Source of the DNA: Nocardia sp. NBC_00508
GTDB taxonomy: Bacteria > Actinomycetota > Actinomycetes > Mycobacteriales > Mycobacteriaceae
Direction: 5' to 3'
Length of the DNA stretch: 64,000 nucleotides
NCBI RefSeq assembly: GCF_036346875.1
Contig: NZ_CP107852.1
Coordinates: forward strand, 7,502,001 to 7,566,000
Both the position numbers and the translations under genes were made by a program. Shown here one piece after another: positions 49,136 to 57,749 of the stretch; positions within the stretch are counted from its first letter, which is position 1, and each line of letters begins with the position of its first letter. A model generated the notes under the pieces. That model worked only from the letters and a program-made list of their open reading frames with translations, was not told the origin of the DNA and did not search any database.

Positions 49136-49515
49136 GGTACTTCTGGTGTCTTGCGCGCCGCCAGTCTGCGCAGCGCGGCACGCAGTCCGGCCGACTCCTC
49201 GGCGCTGATCCGATCGACGAAATGACTGAGCACCAGGTCCGAGCGACCGCCGGAGCCGAGCGCCTCCAGCATGAGCCGAGCGCTGTGCTCCTCTCGGGTG
49301 AGTGTCGGCCAATATCGATACGCCTTGCCCGCGCGCTCGCGCGCCAGCCAGCCTTTGCGATGGAGGTTGTCCATGGTCGACATGACCGTGGTGTAGGCGA
49401 TGTCCCGCTGAGCCGACAGTTCGTCGAAAATCTCGCGCACCGTTGTGTCCTCTGCGTCCTGATCCCAGATGCGATCCATGATCACCGCCTCTAGGTCCCC
49501 GAATCCTCGCACCAT
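49132..49515 (-). CDS. BlaI/MecI/CopY-family repressor
   Basis: 127 residues. The winged helix is FGDLEAVIMDRIWDQDAED and IAYTTVMSTMDNLHRKGWLA, followed by REEHSARLMLEALGSGG and a dimerisation helix pair. ATG 49515 has GGGAG upstream. It should repress its own operon (M56 peptidase, AlkZ-like protein) through the TACTAC dyad upstream and be inactivated by the peptidase. Possibly linked to beta-lactam or envelope stress, as for mycobacterial BlaI. Confidence 0.9.
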   Translation of the reverse strand: MVRGFGDLEAVIMDRIWDQDAEDTTVREIFDELSAQRDIAYTTVMSTMDNLHRKGWLARERAGKAYRYWPTLTREEHSARLMLEALGSGGRSDLVLSHFVDRISAEESAGLRAALRRLAARKTPEVP

Positions 49516-49575
49516 ACCGACTCCCTCATCAAAGCTGTGCCCCGTCGTGGGGACAGGGTACCGGCCAGGGCCGAT

Positions 49576-49595
49576 TACTACGGAGGTAAGTAGTA
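49576..49595. promoter_or_regulatory. Putative BlaI operator
   Basis: TACTAC, eight bases and GTAGTA form an exact dyad 60 bp upstream of the blaI-like start. It agrees with the TACTA/TAGTA half-sites I recall for mycobacterial BlaI. Confidence 0.7.
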
Positions 49596-49645
49596 GATCG
49601 ATCCGCCGCGAAAGGCTTGCGGGCGATATTTGTCGGAGGCCTATG

Positions 49646-49659
49646 CGAACATATGTTCG
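49646..49659. promoter_or_regulatory. LexA SOS box of dinB
   Basis: CGAACATATGTTCG is a perfect palindrome and matches the actinobacterial/Bacillus-type SOS box CGAAC-N4-GTTCG. It directly overlaps the possible dinB start codons (ATG 49653, GTG 49659), so LexA bound here would block dinB transcription. Seen directly; the consensus is established. Confidence 0.85.
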
Positions 49660-50894
49660 TGTCCGATGCGCCCGTCTCTCGATCCGGCAGACCCCGGATT
49701 CTCGCGCGGGCGGAGGCGTCGATCCTGCATGCCGATCTCGACTCGTTCTATGCCTCGGTCGAGCAGCGCGACGACCCGCGTTTGCGGGGCAGACCGGTGA
49801 TCGTCGGCGGCGGCGTGGTGCTGGCGGCCAGCTACGAGGCGAAGGCGTTCGGCGTGCGCACACCGATGAACGGCGGGCAGGCACGCCGGTTGTGCCCGCA
49901 GGCGATCGTCGTGTCACCGCGCATGTCCGCGTACGCCGAGGCGAGCAAGGCGGTCTTCGAGATCTTCCGCGACACCACTCCCCTCGTGGAGGGCATCTCC
50001 ATCGATGAGGCATTCCTCGATGTCGGCGGGCTGCGCCGGATCGCGGGCGAGCCGGTGGCCATCGCGACGAAGTTGCGCGCGCAGATTCGCGATCGGGTCG
50101 GGTTGCCCATTTCGGTGGGTATCGCCCGCACCAAGTTCCTCGCGAAGGTGGCCAGCGCAGTCGCCAAACCCGACGGGTTGCGGCTGGTGCCGCCGGACGG
50201 CGAACTGGAATTCCTGCACCCGCTATCCGTCGAAAGACTCTGGGGCGTCGGCGATGTCACCGCCCGCATGCTGCACGAGCACGGCATCACCCGGGTCGGT
50301 CAGCTGGCCGAACTGGGCGAGCGCCCGCTGCGGGCAATCCTCGGCCCCGCCGCGGCCCGCCACCTCTATGCCCTGTCCTGGGCACGCGACCCGCGCCGGG
50401 TGGAGACCGGCAGGCGCCGCCGCTCGATCGGCGCCCAGCGCGCCCTCGGCCGCCGCCACCGCCCGCCCGATGAGATCGAGGCCTACCTGCACGGCCTCAC
50501 CGATCGATTGGGCAGGCGCCTGCGCGCCGCCGACCGGGTGTGCCGAACCGTGGTGCTGCGCCTGCGTTTCGACGATTTCACCCGCGCCACCCGCTCACAC
50601 ACCCTCGCCGAGGCCACCGACCACACCGAGACGATCCTGCACGCGGCCCGCACCCTGCTGGCCGGGGCCATGCCGATGATCCAGGAGCGCGGCCTGACCC
50701 TGATCGGCCTCGCGCTGACCAACCTGGACGACGCCGACACCGTCCAACTGACCCTGCCCTTCGAGGCCCGCGGCGCAAACACCCTCGACACGACCCTCGA
50801 TGACCTGCGCAAACGCTTCGGCTCCAGCGCCGTCACCCGCGCCGCCCTGCTCAACCGCGGCGAGGGCCTCTCCGTCCCCCTCCTCCCCGACTGA
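49659..50894 (+). CDS. dinB: DNA polymerase IV (Y-family, DinB)
   Basis: About 411 residues. The catalytic parts are ILHADLDSFYASVEQRDDP, PVIVGGGVVLAASYEAKAFG and GISIDEAFLDVGGL. The HhH region includes LWGVGDVTARMLHEHG, and the little-finger domain follows (about 240-345). It performs error-prone translesion synthesis. The start is either ATG 49653 or GTG 49659; the latter follows the SOS box. Overlap of box and start suggests a leaderless or near-leaderless transcript. There is no obvious beta-clamp QL-type end beyond the VQLTLPFE segment, which is the usual clamp-binding spot. Confidence 0.93.
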   Translation: MSDAPVSRSGRPRILARAEASILHADLDSFYASVEQRDDPRLRGRPVIVGGGVVLAASYEAKAFGVRTPMNGGQARRLCPQAIVVSPRMSAYAEASKAVFEIFRDTTPLVEGISIDEAFLDVGGLRRIAGEPVAIATKLRAQIRDRVGLPISVGIARTKFLAKVASAVAKPDGLRLVPPDGELEFLHPLSVERLWGVGDVTARMLHEHGITRVGQLAELGERPLRAILGPAAARHLYALSWARDPRRVETGRRRRSIGAQRALGRRHRPPDEIEAYLHGLTDRLGRRLRAADRVCRTVVLRLRFDDFTRATRSHTLAEATDHTETILHAARTLLAGAMPMIQERGLTLIGLALTNLDDADTVQLTLPFEARGANTLDTTLDDLRKRFGSSAVTRAALLNRGEGLSVPLLPD

Positions 50895-50903
50895 ACGTCC
50901 CGC

Positions 50904-51512
50904 TCAGCCGTCGAGTTGCGCGAACGAAATCGATGCCGGGAAAGGACTTTCGAGGATCAGCAACTCTTGGTGAGTGTCGACGAGCCGATAGCTCCGACTG
51001 GCCCAGTCCAGTCGGTACTCCTGAATCACTTTCACGTACAGATTCGCGTCGAGATGGACGACGAGATAGACAGGAATGCCCTCGTACGCATACTCGGCGA
51101 GCTTGTCGATGGTGTCGGTGTACACCGATCCCGGCGAAACAACCTCGACGACCAGTAATGCATCACTCGTCGTCAGCTTGGTTCCACGTTCGATACAGCG
51201 GTAGACCGTCACGTCCGGGCGGCGGAACGAGAAAGCCTCCGCGTGATCTCGCCGCCTGCTGAAATGCACGTCGACGTCGGTCGACACCCGCGTGCATGGA
51301 TCTGCGGGTTTCGCCGTCTCGAGCTGGTTCGCCAGCCTGCGGGCGACATCGCTGTGTTCGGCCGACCCGCTCTGGCAGCGGATCACGTTACCGTCGATCA
51401 CCTCGATCAGCTTGCGCAGGTCATCCGGCAGCAGGTCGTATTCCGCCTCGGACAACTCCAGTGCGCCTGGATCGTCGGCCCACGCCGGTAGAACGCTCAC
51501 TGGTCGCCTCAC
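50904..51512 (-). CDS. Uma2-family endonuclease-like protein (DUF820)
   Basis: 202 residues of the restriction-endonuclease-like Uma2 fold: YDLLPDDLRKLIEVIDGNVI, FRRPDVTVYRC with an acidic catalytic residue, and LLVVEVVSPGSVYTDTIDKL with the E-x-S/K-type motif. These genes expand in actinobacteria and cyanobacteria. Nuclease activity is predicted, targets are unknown. It is convergent with dinB (9 bp) and downstream of the Calvin-cycle operon by 68 bp; probably unrelated to it. Confidence 0.8.
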   Translation of the reverse strand: MRRPVSVLPAWADDPGALELSEAEYDLLPDDLRKLIEVIDGNVIRCQSGSAEHSDVARRLANQLETAKPADPCTRVSTDVDVHFSRRRDHAEAFSFRRPDVTVYRCIERGTKLTTSDALLVVEVVSPGSVYTDTIDKLAEYAYEGIPVYLVVHLDANLYVKVIQEYRLDWASRSYRLVDTHQELLILESPFPASISFAQLDG

Positions 51513-51580
51513 TCGGGACTGGGGCTATCGGTCGTCGGTCATGCTACGCCGCATCGAGATGGCGAGCCTCCCCCGGCCAC

Positions 51581-52459
51581 TCAATACGAGCGCTTCGGTC
51601 GCTTGTCCATCAATCGCAGGATCAGCGGGGTGAAGATCAGCTGCATGGCAAGCTCCATCTTGCCGCCGGGCACGACGATGCAGTTCGTCCGTGACATGAA
51701 CGAGTCGTGCAGCATCGATAGGAGATAGGGGAAGTCGATGACCTTCGGGTCCGCGAATCGGATCACCACGAAGCTCTCGTCGGCTGTCGGAATGCTGCGC
51801 GCGATGAACGGATTCGAGGTGTCGACGGTGGGCACCCGCTGGAAGTTCACATAGGTGCGGGAGAACTGCGGGCAGATATAGGTGACGTAATCCGGCATCC
51901 GCCGCAGGATGGTGTCGATCACCGCCTCGCTGGAGTAGCCGCGCTCGGTCTTGTCCCGGAACACCTTCTGAATCCACTCCAGATTGATGATCGGCACCAC
52001 GCCGACCAGCAGATCGGTGTACCGGGCGACATCCACTGCCGAGGTGACCGCGGCGCCGTGCAGGCCCTCGTAGAACAGCAGGTCACTGCCCGGCGCCAAC
52101 TCCTCCCATGGGGTGAAGGTGCCCGGCGGCTGGCCGTACGGCTTGGCCTCCGCCTCGTCGTGCAGGTACCGGCGCACCGTCCCGACGCCGGTCTCGCCGT
52201 AGTCGCGAAACAGCGCCTCCAGCTCCTTCAGCAGATTGGCCTCCTCGCCGAAATGCGAGAACCGCAGATTGCGGTTCTGCTCCGCCTCGGCCATGGCCAG
52301 CTTCATCTCGTTGCGGTCGTAGCGGTGGAACGAATCACCTTCGACGATGGCCGCGTTGATGCCCTCCCGGCGGAATACCTCCTGGAATGTCCGTGTCACG
52401 CTGGTCGTTCCGGCACCGGAGGACCCGGTGATCGCGACGACGGGATGCTTGACCGACAT
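51581..52459 (-). CDS. prk: Phosphoribulokinase
   Basis: 292 residues. The P-loop is AITGSSGAGTTSVTRTF. Conserved parts are EGDSFHRYDRNEMK, FSHFGEEANLL, LFYEGLHGAAV and VGVVPIINLEWIQKVFRD. Length and pattern match the proteobacterial octameric class I enzyme rather than plant/cyanobacterial PRK. It phosphorylates ribulose-5-phosphate to RuBP, the RuBisCO substrate. It follows the fructose-bisphosphatase by 13 bp and ends the operon. Confidence 0.92.
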   Translation of the reverse strand: MSVKHPVVAITGSSGAGTTSVTRTFQEVFRREGINAAIVEGDSFHRYDRNEMKLAMAEAEQNRNLRFSHFGEEANLLKELEALFRDYGETGVGTVRRYLHDEAEAKPYGQPPGTFTPWEELAPGSDLLFYEGLHGAAVTSAVDVARYTDLLVGVVPIINLEWIQKVFRDKTERGYSSEAVIDTILRRMPDYVTYICPQFSRTYVNFQRVPTVDTSNPFIARSIPTADESFVVIRFADPKVIDFPYLLSMLHDSFMSRTNCIVVPGGKMELAMQLIFTPLILRLMDKRPKRSY

Positions 52460-52472
52460 GGGATTCTCCTGT

Positions 52473-53567
52473 TCAGCGTCGAGCCGGACGAAACAGCGAC
52501 CGGGTCCCGAACAGCGAGGTGTCGAAGCTGGGACCCGCATCGGGTTCGCGGTGGTAGCGCTCGATGCGCTCGACTTCGTTGCGGGAGCCGAAGATCAGCG
52601 GCACCCGCTGGTGAACGTGATCCGGCACCACCTCCAGCACCCGCTCGCTGCCCGTCGTCGCCGCGCCCCCGGCTTGTTCGACGATGAAGGCGATCGGATT
52701 GGCGCCATAGAGCAACGCGACCCGCCCAGGACGCGCGGGCGGCCGCCTGTCGCGCGGATACAGGTAGACCCCGCCGCGGGTGAGGATGTGAAAGGTGTCG
52801 GCGACCAGCGACGCCACCCAGCGCATGTTGAAATCCCGGCCACGGGGACCGTCCACGCCGTCCAGGCACTCCTGCACGTAGCGGCGCACCGGCCGTTCCC
52901 AGAACCGCTCGTTGGCCGCGTTGATCGCGAATCCGGAGGTGTCCTCGGGTATGCGCATCCGCGGATGGGTCAGCACGAACGCGCCGATCTCCCGATCCAG
53001 GGTGAACCCGTCCACTCCGCTGCCAGTAGTCAGCACCAGCATGGTTGCAGGCCCGTAGAGGGTGAACCCCGCGCATACCTGCTCGACGCCCGGCTGCAGG
53101 AAGTCGTCCGCGGTCGGTGTGCTCTCGGAGCTCTTGCCCCGCACCCGGGTGGGCGCGCGCAGCACACTGAAGATCGTCCCCACCGGCAGGTTCACGTCGA
53201 TATTCGACGAACCGTCCAACGGATCGAAGGCCAGCAGATACTTTCCGCGGCGATGGGCGTCGGGCACCGGGTGGATCTCGCTCATCTGCTCCGCGAGCAG
53301 CGCCGAAAGATGACCGGTCCATTGGGTTTCGGCGACCATGATGTCGTTCGTGATCGCATCCAGCTTCCGGTGCACCGTCGGGGGAAGATTGTCCGGCTCC
53401 GACGCGCCGAGCGATCCGACGATGGCACCCCTGGTGACCTGATTGGCGATGATCTTCGTCGCAGTCGCGATCACGTTCACCAGGGCGGAGAACTCACCGG
53501 AGGATCCGGGATGCCGGTGCTCCTGCTCGATGGTGTAGCGGGTGAGCGTCTTCAGTCCTTCTGGCAT
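52473..53567 (-). CDS. fbp: Fructose-1,6-bisphosphatase class I
   Basis: 364 residues. The signature FDPLDGSSNIDVNLPVG supplies metal and substrate ligands. Also typical are VAETQWTGHLSALLAEQ, FALTHPRMRIP-like sequence, and YLYPRDRRPP with substrate-binding lysine/arginine. Hydrolyses FBP (and probably SBP) in RuBP regeneration. The class I form in this operon suggests a dedicated Calvin-cycle copy (cbbF). It lies 15 bp after cbbX. Confidence 0.92.
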   Translation of the reverse strand: MPEGLKTLTRYTIEQEHRHPGSSGEFSALVNVIATATKIIANQVTRGAIVGSLGASEPDNLPPTVHRKLDAITNDIMVAETQWTGHLSALLAEQMSEIHPVPDAHRRGKYLLAFDPLDGSSNIDVNLPVGTIFSVLRAPTRVRGKSSESTPTADDFLQPGVEQVCAGFTLYGPATMLVLTTGSGVDGFTLDREIGAFVLTHPRMRIPEDTSGFAINAANERFWERPVRRYVQECLDGVDGPRGRDFNMRWVASLVADTFHILTRGGVYLYPRDRRPPARPGRVALLYGANPIAFIVEQAGGAATTGSERVLEVVPDHVHQRVPLIFGSRNEVERIERYHREPDAGPSFDTSLFGTRSLFRPARR

Positions 53568-53582
53568 AGCGCCTCGTTCTCC

Positions 53583-54599
53583 TCACGCGGGAGCTCGCGC
53601 GGCAGGCCCGTCCGGTAGCTCGGGATCGGTGAACACACTGCTGCCGTAGACATCCCGGTCGGTCAGCGTGATCAAGTCGGTCTTGGTCAGCGGCCTGCGC
53701 AGCTCCACGAGGCGTTTGGCCTGGCGCAGCCGGCAGCGGTCCAGCGCGTTGCGCACGCTGCGGGCGTTGGAGAACCGGGGGCGGGCCATCCGGCGCTCCA
53801 GGTACTCGTCGAACGCCCCCCGCGCCGCGTCGTCGAAGCGGAAGTTCTCCGCAGCGACCATCAGTTCGGCGATGCCCATCAGTTCCGCATGCGCGTAGTC
53901 CGCGAACTGCAGGTGATGCGCCACCCGCGAAGACAACCCGGGATTGGCGGAGAAGAAGCGCTCCATCCGGTCGGGGTAACCCGCGAAGATCACTACCAGG
54001 CTGGTGCGCTCGTTCTCCATCTCCTGCAGCAGGATCTCGATCACCTCCTGCCCGTAATCGCGTTCGTTCTCCGGCCGGAACAGGTAGTAGGCCTCGTCGA
54101 TGAACAGCACGCCGCCGGCGGCCTTGGCCAGCGCCTCCTTCGTCTTCGGCGCGGTGTGCCCGATGAACTGGCCGACGAGGTCGTCGCGAGTCACGGTGTG
54201 CACCTTGGGTTTCCGGACATAGCCCAGTGCGTGCAGCATCTGCGCCATGCGCAGCGCGACCGTCGTCTTGCCGGTGCCGGGGCCGCCGGTGAAGCTCATG
54301 TGCATGGTCGGCCGGGAGGACGCCAGGCCGAACCGCTGCCGGGCCCGATCGATCAGCAGCAGCGCCGCGATCTCGCGCACCCGCCGCTTGACCGGCGCCA
54401 ACCCGATCAGTTCGGCATCCAGCCTGCGCAGCGTCTCCTCGACGTCGTGGCCCGCGATGTCGGTCGACAGATCCAGCACCGCGTCCTCGGCCAGGATCTC
54501 GGGCGCCTCGGATTCGGCGGGCGCCGTCCGCACCGCGCCGGGGATGTCCATCCCCGGCCGGTGCAGACGGAATCCGGAGCCGTTGCGCTCAGCCGCCAT
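53583..54599 (-). CDS. cbbX: RuBisCO activase CbbX
   Basis: 338 residues of the AAA+ CbbX family. Walker A is MSFTGGPGTGKTTVALRMA, Walker B GGVLFIDEAYYLFRPENERD, and LIGLAPVKRRVREIAALLLI lies before the ATPase domain. A long N-terminal extension (about 40 residues) precedes the usual start. It removes inhibitory sugar phosphates from red-type RuBisCO by acting on the CbbL C-terminus. It overlaps cbbS by 11 bp, so translation is coupled. Confidence 0.92.
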   Translation of the reverse strand: MAAERNGSGFRLHRPGMDIPGAVRTAPAESEAPEILAEDAVLDLSTDIAGHDVEETLRRLDAELIGLAPVKRRVREIAALLLIDRARQRFGLASSRPTMHMSFTGGPGTGKTTVALRMAQMLHALGYVRKPKVHTVTRDDLVGQFIGHTAPKTKEALAKAAGGVLFIDEAYYLFRPENERDYGQEVIEILLQEMENERTSLVVIFAGYPDRMERFFSANPGLSSRVAHHLQFADYAHAELMGIAELMVAAENFRFDDAARGAFDEYLERRMARPRFSNARSVRNALDRCRLRQAKRLVELRRPLTKTDLITLTDRDVYGSSVFTDPELPDGPAARAPA

Positions 54600-55011
54600 A
54601 CCGCTCTCCCGGACGGACGGTGGTCGCATACGAATGCAGGCCGTACTTCTGCTGGCGGTCCGGGCCCTCGGTGCGGGCCAGCAGGAAGCCGGGCTCGTCG
54701 GGCGGGCGCTGCACCAGGAAGCTCAGCGCCGTCGTCTGCCTGGTGTAACGGGCGTCGTAGGCCAGCACCCGCACGTAGTGCCGCGGAAACGTCGCCCGGC
54801 AGGCGTTGATCTCGGCCAGCACACCGTCGGGCTCGTCCAGGTCGAACAGCGGCAGCCCCCACATCTCCCAGTAGGCGTTGCGTGGATGCGGATCGTCGGT
54901 GTACTCGATGGACACCGGCCAGCCGTTGAGCAGTGCGTAGCGCACCTGGGCGGCGATCTGCTCGTCGGTCAGCGGCGGCAGGTAGGAAAACGTACCGTGA
55001 CGCAAGTACAT
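54589..55011 (-). CDS. cbbS: RuBisCO small subunit CbbS
   Basis: 140 residues: TFSYLPPLTDEQIAAQVRYA, WPVSIEYTDDPHPRNAYWEM, WGLPLFDLD and INACRATFPRHYVRVLAYDA. The extended C-terminus (LSFLVQRPPDEPGF onwards) is the hairpin extension of red-type (form IC/ID) small subunits. It assembles with CbbL as L8S8. It follows cbbL by 20 bp. Confidence 0.94.
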   Translation of the reverse strand: MYLRHGTFSYLPPLTDEQIAAQVRYALLNGWPVSIEYTDDPHPRNAYWEMWGLPLFDLDEPDGVLAEINACRATFPRHYVRVLAYDARYTRQTTALSFLVQRPPDEPGFLLARTEGPDRQQKYGLHSYATTVRPGERYGG

Positions 55012-55031
55012 GGCTTGTCCTTCAAGGGTTC

Positions 55032-56474
55032 TCAGCGGCTGGCCGTCGGCACGGCGTCCGGCGCGTCGGTGGAGGTGTACTCGAACGTGACATCACCCCA
55101 GGTCGTGAGCGCCACGTCGAGCGGACGGCAGGTCTCGGCTGCCTTCCGCAACACCTCCGGTCCTTCCTTCAACAGGTCACGGCCTTCGTTGCGGGCCTGC
55201 ACGACCGCCTCCAGCGCCACCCGGTTCGCTTCCGCGCCCGCGGCGATGCCGAGCGGATGGCCGATCGTGCCGCCGCCGAACTGCAACACCACATCGTCAC
55301 CGAACAGGTCGAGCAGCTGGTGCATCTGAGCGGCGTGGATGCCGCCGGAGGCCACGGGCATCACGCCGGGCAGGCTCGCCCAATACTGGTCGAAGAAGAT
55401 GCCGTTGGCCGGTTCGGCGCGAACGTGGTTCTCCCGCAGCGTGTCGTAGAACCCTTTGGTGGTCGCGGGATCTCCTTCCAGCTTTCCGACCACGGTGCCC
55501 GCGTGCAGATGGTCGACGCCGATCAGCCTGCACCACTTGGCCAGCACCCGGAAGCTGACGCCGTGCGTCTTCTGCCGGGTGTAGGTGGCATGCCCGGCAC
55601 GATGCAGATGCAGCAGCACACCGTTGCGCCGCGCCCAGTGCGACATCGACTGCATCGCGGTGAATCCGACGGTGAGGTCCATCATGATGACGACACTGCC
55701 CAGTTCCTTGGCGAACTCGGCCCGCTCGTACATCTCCTCCATCGACGCCGCGGTCACATTGAGGTAGTGCCCCTTGATCTCGCCGGTCTCGGCCATCGCC
55801 CGGTTCACGCCCTCCATCGCGAACAGGTACCGGTCGCGCCAGCGCATGAACGGCTGCGAGTTGATGTTCTCGTCGTCCTTGGTGAAATCCAGCCCGCCCT
55901 TGCATGCCTCGTAGACCACTCGCCCGTAATTGCGCGCGGATAGCCCCAGTTTCGGTTTCACCGTCGCACCGAGCAGCGGCCTACCGTACTTGTTGAGATA
56001 CTCGCGCTCCATCACCGTGCCGTGCGGCGGTCCCTGGAACGTCTTCACGTAGGCCACCGGAATCCGCATGTCCTCCAGCCGCAGCGCCAGCAGCGGTTTG
56101 AACCCGAATACGTTGCCGATGATCGACGAGGTCAGGTTGGTGATCGAACCCTCCTCGAACAGGTCGAGATCGTAAGCGATATAGGCGAAGTACTCCCCCG
56201 GACGGCCGGGCACCTCGTCGATGCGATAACACTTGGCTTGATAGCGCGAATGGGCGGTGAGCCGGTCGGTCCACACGACCGTCCATGTTGCCGTGGAGGA
56301 TTCACCGGCCACCGCGGCTGCCGCCTCGATCGGGTCGACGCCACGCTGTGGGGTCACCCGGAACACGGCGAGCACGTCGGTCTCCGACGGCTGGTAGTCG
56401 GGCGCGTAATAGCCCATCGACGCATAGGATTGGACACCCGGATCCCAGCGGTCGCGTTCGGTTTCTTCGGCCAT
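55032..56474 (-). CDS. cbbL: RuBisCO large subunit, form IC
   Basis: 480 residues. The carbamylated Lys and metal acids are in GGLDFTKDDENINSQPF. KPKLGLS and the loop-6-type region VGKLEGDP are conserved, as are MPVASGGIHAAQMH and FGGGTIGHPLG. The companion CbbX and the C-terminal hairpin in CbbS identify the red-type form IC found in Actinobacteria and Proteobacteria. It fixes CO2 onto RuBP. First gene of cbbL-S-X-fbp-prk, divergent from a LysR regulator. Confidence 0.95.
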   Translation of the reverse strand: MAEETERDRWDPGVQSYASMGYYAPDYQPSETDVLAVFRVTPQRGVDPIEAAAAVAGESSTATWTVVWTDRLTAHSRYQAKCYRIDEVPGRPGEYFAYIAYDLDLFEEGSITNLTSSIIGNVFGFKPLLALRLEDMRIPVAYVKTFQGPPHGTVMEREYLNKYGRPLLGATVKPKLGLSARNYGRVVYEACKGGLDFTKDDENINSQPFMRWRDRYLFAMEGVNRAMAETGEIKGHYLNVTAASMEEMYERAEFAKELGSVVIMMDLTVGFTAMQSMSHWARRNGVLLHLHRAGHATYTRQKTHGVSFRVLAKWCRLIGVDHLHAGTVVGKLEGDPATTKGFYDTLRENHVRAEPANGIFFDQYWASLPGVMPVASGGIHAAQMHQLLDLFGDDVVLQFGGGTIGHPLGIAAGAEANRVALEAVVQARNEGRDLLKEGPEVLRKAAETCRPLDVALTTWGDVTFEYTSTDAPDAVPTASR

Positions 56475-56564
56475 CGTTCCTCCTGCTGTGCCACTGCGGG
56501 ACACCCGCACCCGGGCAAAGGGGCGTGCCTTGGGATTTCCAGGATGACGGGCCGGATACCGACA

Positions 56565-56579
56565 AACAATTTGATTGTT
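56565..56579. promoter_or_regulatory. Dyad in the cbb promoter region (possible CbbR site 1)
   Basis: AACAAT-TTG-ATTGTT is a perfect 6-bp inverted repeat, 90 bp before cbbL and 45 bp before cbbR. It sits in a markedly AT-rich stretch. Confidence 0.6.
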
Positions 56580-56588
56580 CCTGGCCAC

Positions 56589-56608
56589 ACTCAATGAATT
56601 CGTTGAGT
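56589..56608. promoter_or_regulatory. Dyad in the cbb promoter region (possible CbbR site 2)
   Basis: ACTCAA, TGAATTCG, TTGAGT: perfect 6-bp arms. The T-N11-A pattern expected for LysR-type binding can be read inside it. It is 16 bp before the cbbR start and so suits autoregulation plus activation of cbbL. Confidence 0.65.
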
Positions 56609-56624
56609 TTGTTACCGTCGTTTG

Positions 56625-57494
56625 ATGGGTATGGTGAGCGCCGGACGGATGGAAACATTCCTGGCCGTCGCCCGCCAAGGCAGCATCCGCCGCGCGGCGG
56701 CGCAACTGCACATCACCGAGGCCGCCGTCTCCGCCGCCGTCGCGCACATCGAGAAACAGCTGGGCGCCAAGCTCGTCGCGAAATCCGGGCGCGGCATCGC
56801 ACTCACCGAGGCCGGTCGCATCTACGCCGAGTACTGCCGCGGCATCCTGGGACTGATGCAGGAGGCGCAGGCCGCCGTCCGCCGCGCCGAGACCGGACGG
56901 CTGCGGATCGGCGTGGTCGCCACCGCGGGCGAGTACGTCTTGCTGCGCCCGCTCGCGTCGTTCCGCCGCCGTTTTCCCGACATCGAGCTGAGCTTGTCGG
57001 TACATCCGCGCGACGTGTTGTTCCTCGAATTGCAGCACCATGAAACGGATCTCGTCATCGCGGGGCGTCCGCCGCGCGACACCGGACTCGTGGTGCGGGC
57101 CCGGCGGCCGAGCGGACTCGTCGTGGTCGGCCGCCCCGAACTCGACCCGCTGCACACCACCTGGCTGCTGCGCGGCCGGGGCTCCGGCACCCGCGAGGCC
57201 ACCCTCGGCTTGCTCGACCAGCTGCGGATCCAGCCGCCCACCCTGACCCTCGGATCACACGGCGCGGTCCTGGCTGCCGCTCGAGAAGGATTGGGCGTCA
57301 CGCTGATTCACAGCGACGCGATATCCCAGGACCTGGAGAACGGCGTTCTGCGGATTCTTCCCGTCGACGGCACCCCGCTCGACCGCCCTTGGCACGCGAT
57401 CACCACCCGCACGCCGACCCCCACCACACGCCTCTTCCTCACCCACCTCCTCGACCCCGCCGAGGTCGGGACCGACGCCTTTCACCCGCACTGA
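56625..57494 (+). CDS. cbbR: LysR-family regulator, probably CbbR
   Basis: 289 residues from ATG 56625. The HTH (about 8-67) is METFLAVARQGSIRRAAAQL and ITEAAVSAAVAHIEKQLGAK. The substrate-binding domain (about 92-280) has LRIGVVATAGEYVLLRPLAS. Its position divergent to a RuBisCO operon with two dyads between is the classic cbbR arrangement. Typical effectors are RuBP, NADPH or ATP; none can be read from sequence. A slightly longer TTG-started form is possible. Confidence 0.88.
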   Translation: MGMVSAGRMETFLAVARQGSIRRAAAQLHITEAAVSAAVAHIEKQLGAKLVAKSGRGIALTEAGRIYAEYCRGILGLMQEAQAAVRRAETGRLRIGVVATAGEYVLLRPLASFRRRFPDIELSLSVHPRDVLFLELQHHETDLVIAGRPPRDTGLVVRARRPSGLVVVGRPELDPLHTTWLLRGRGSGTREATLGLLDQLRIQPPTLTLGSHGAVLAAAREGLGVTLIHSDAISQDLENGVLRILPVDGTPLDRPWHAITTRTPTPTTRLFLTHLLDPAEVGTDAFHPH

Positions 57495-57749
57495 TCCCGC
57501 CTGCCGAATGCGGCGCAGTACCGCGCTGTTCCGTGATCGGCCGGCCGACCAGCCGGCGGGTGAACACAGCGGCCGCGCCATCGCCCGCCGGTGATGCGCA
57601 ACGGCCCCGCCTCGTCACCAGGACCACACTGATCGGCACAGCGATCGGCCGAAGGTTGCGACCCGCGTCCTCGATCTCGCCGCCGTCTTGGACACCTGTC
57701 CCTTCCGACACGACCTGCGCACCGATCTGCTCGGGACCCGAGGCCGCGG

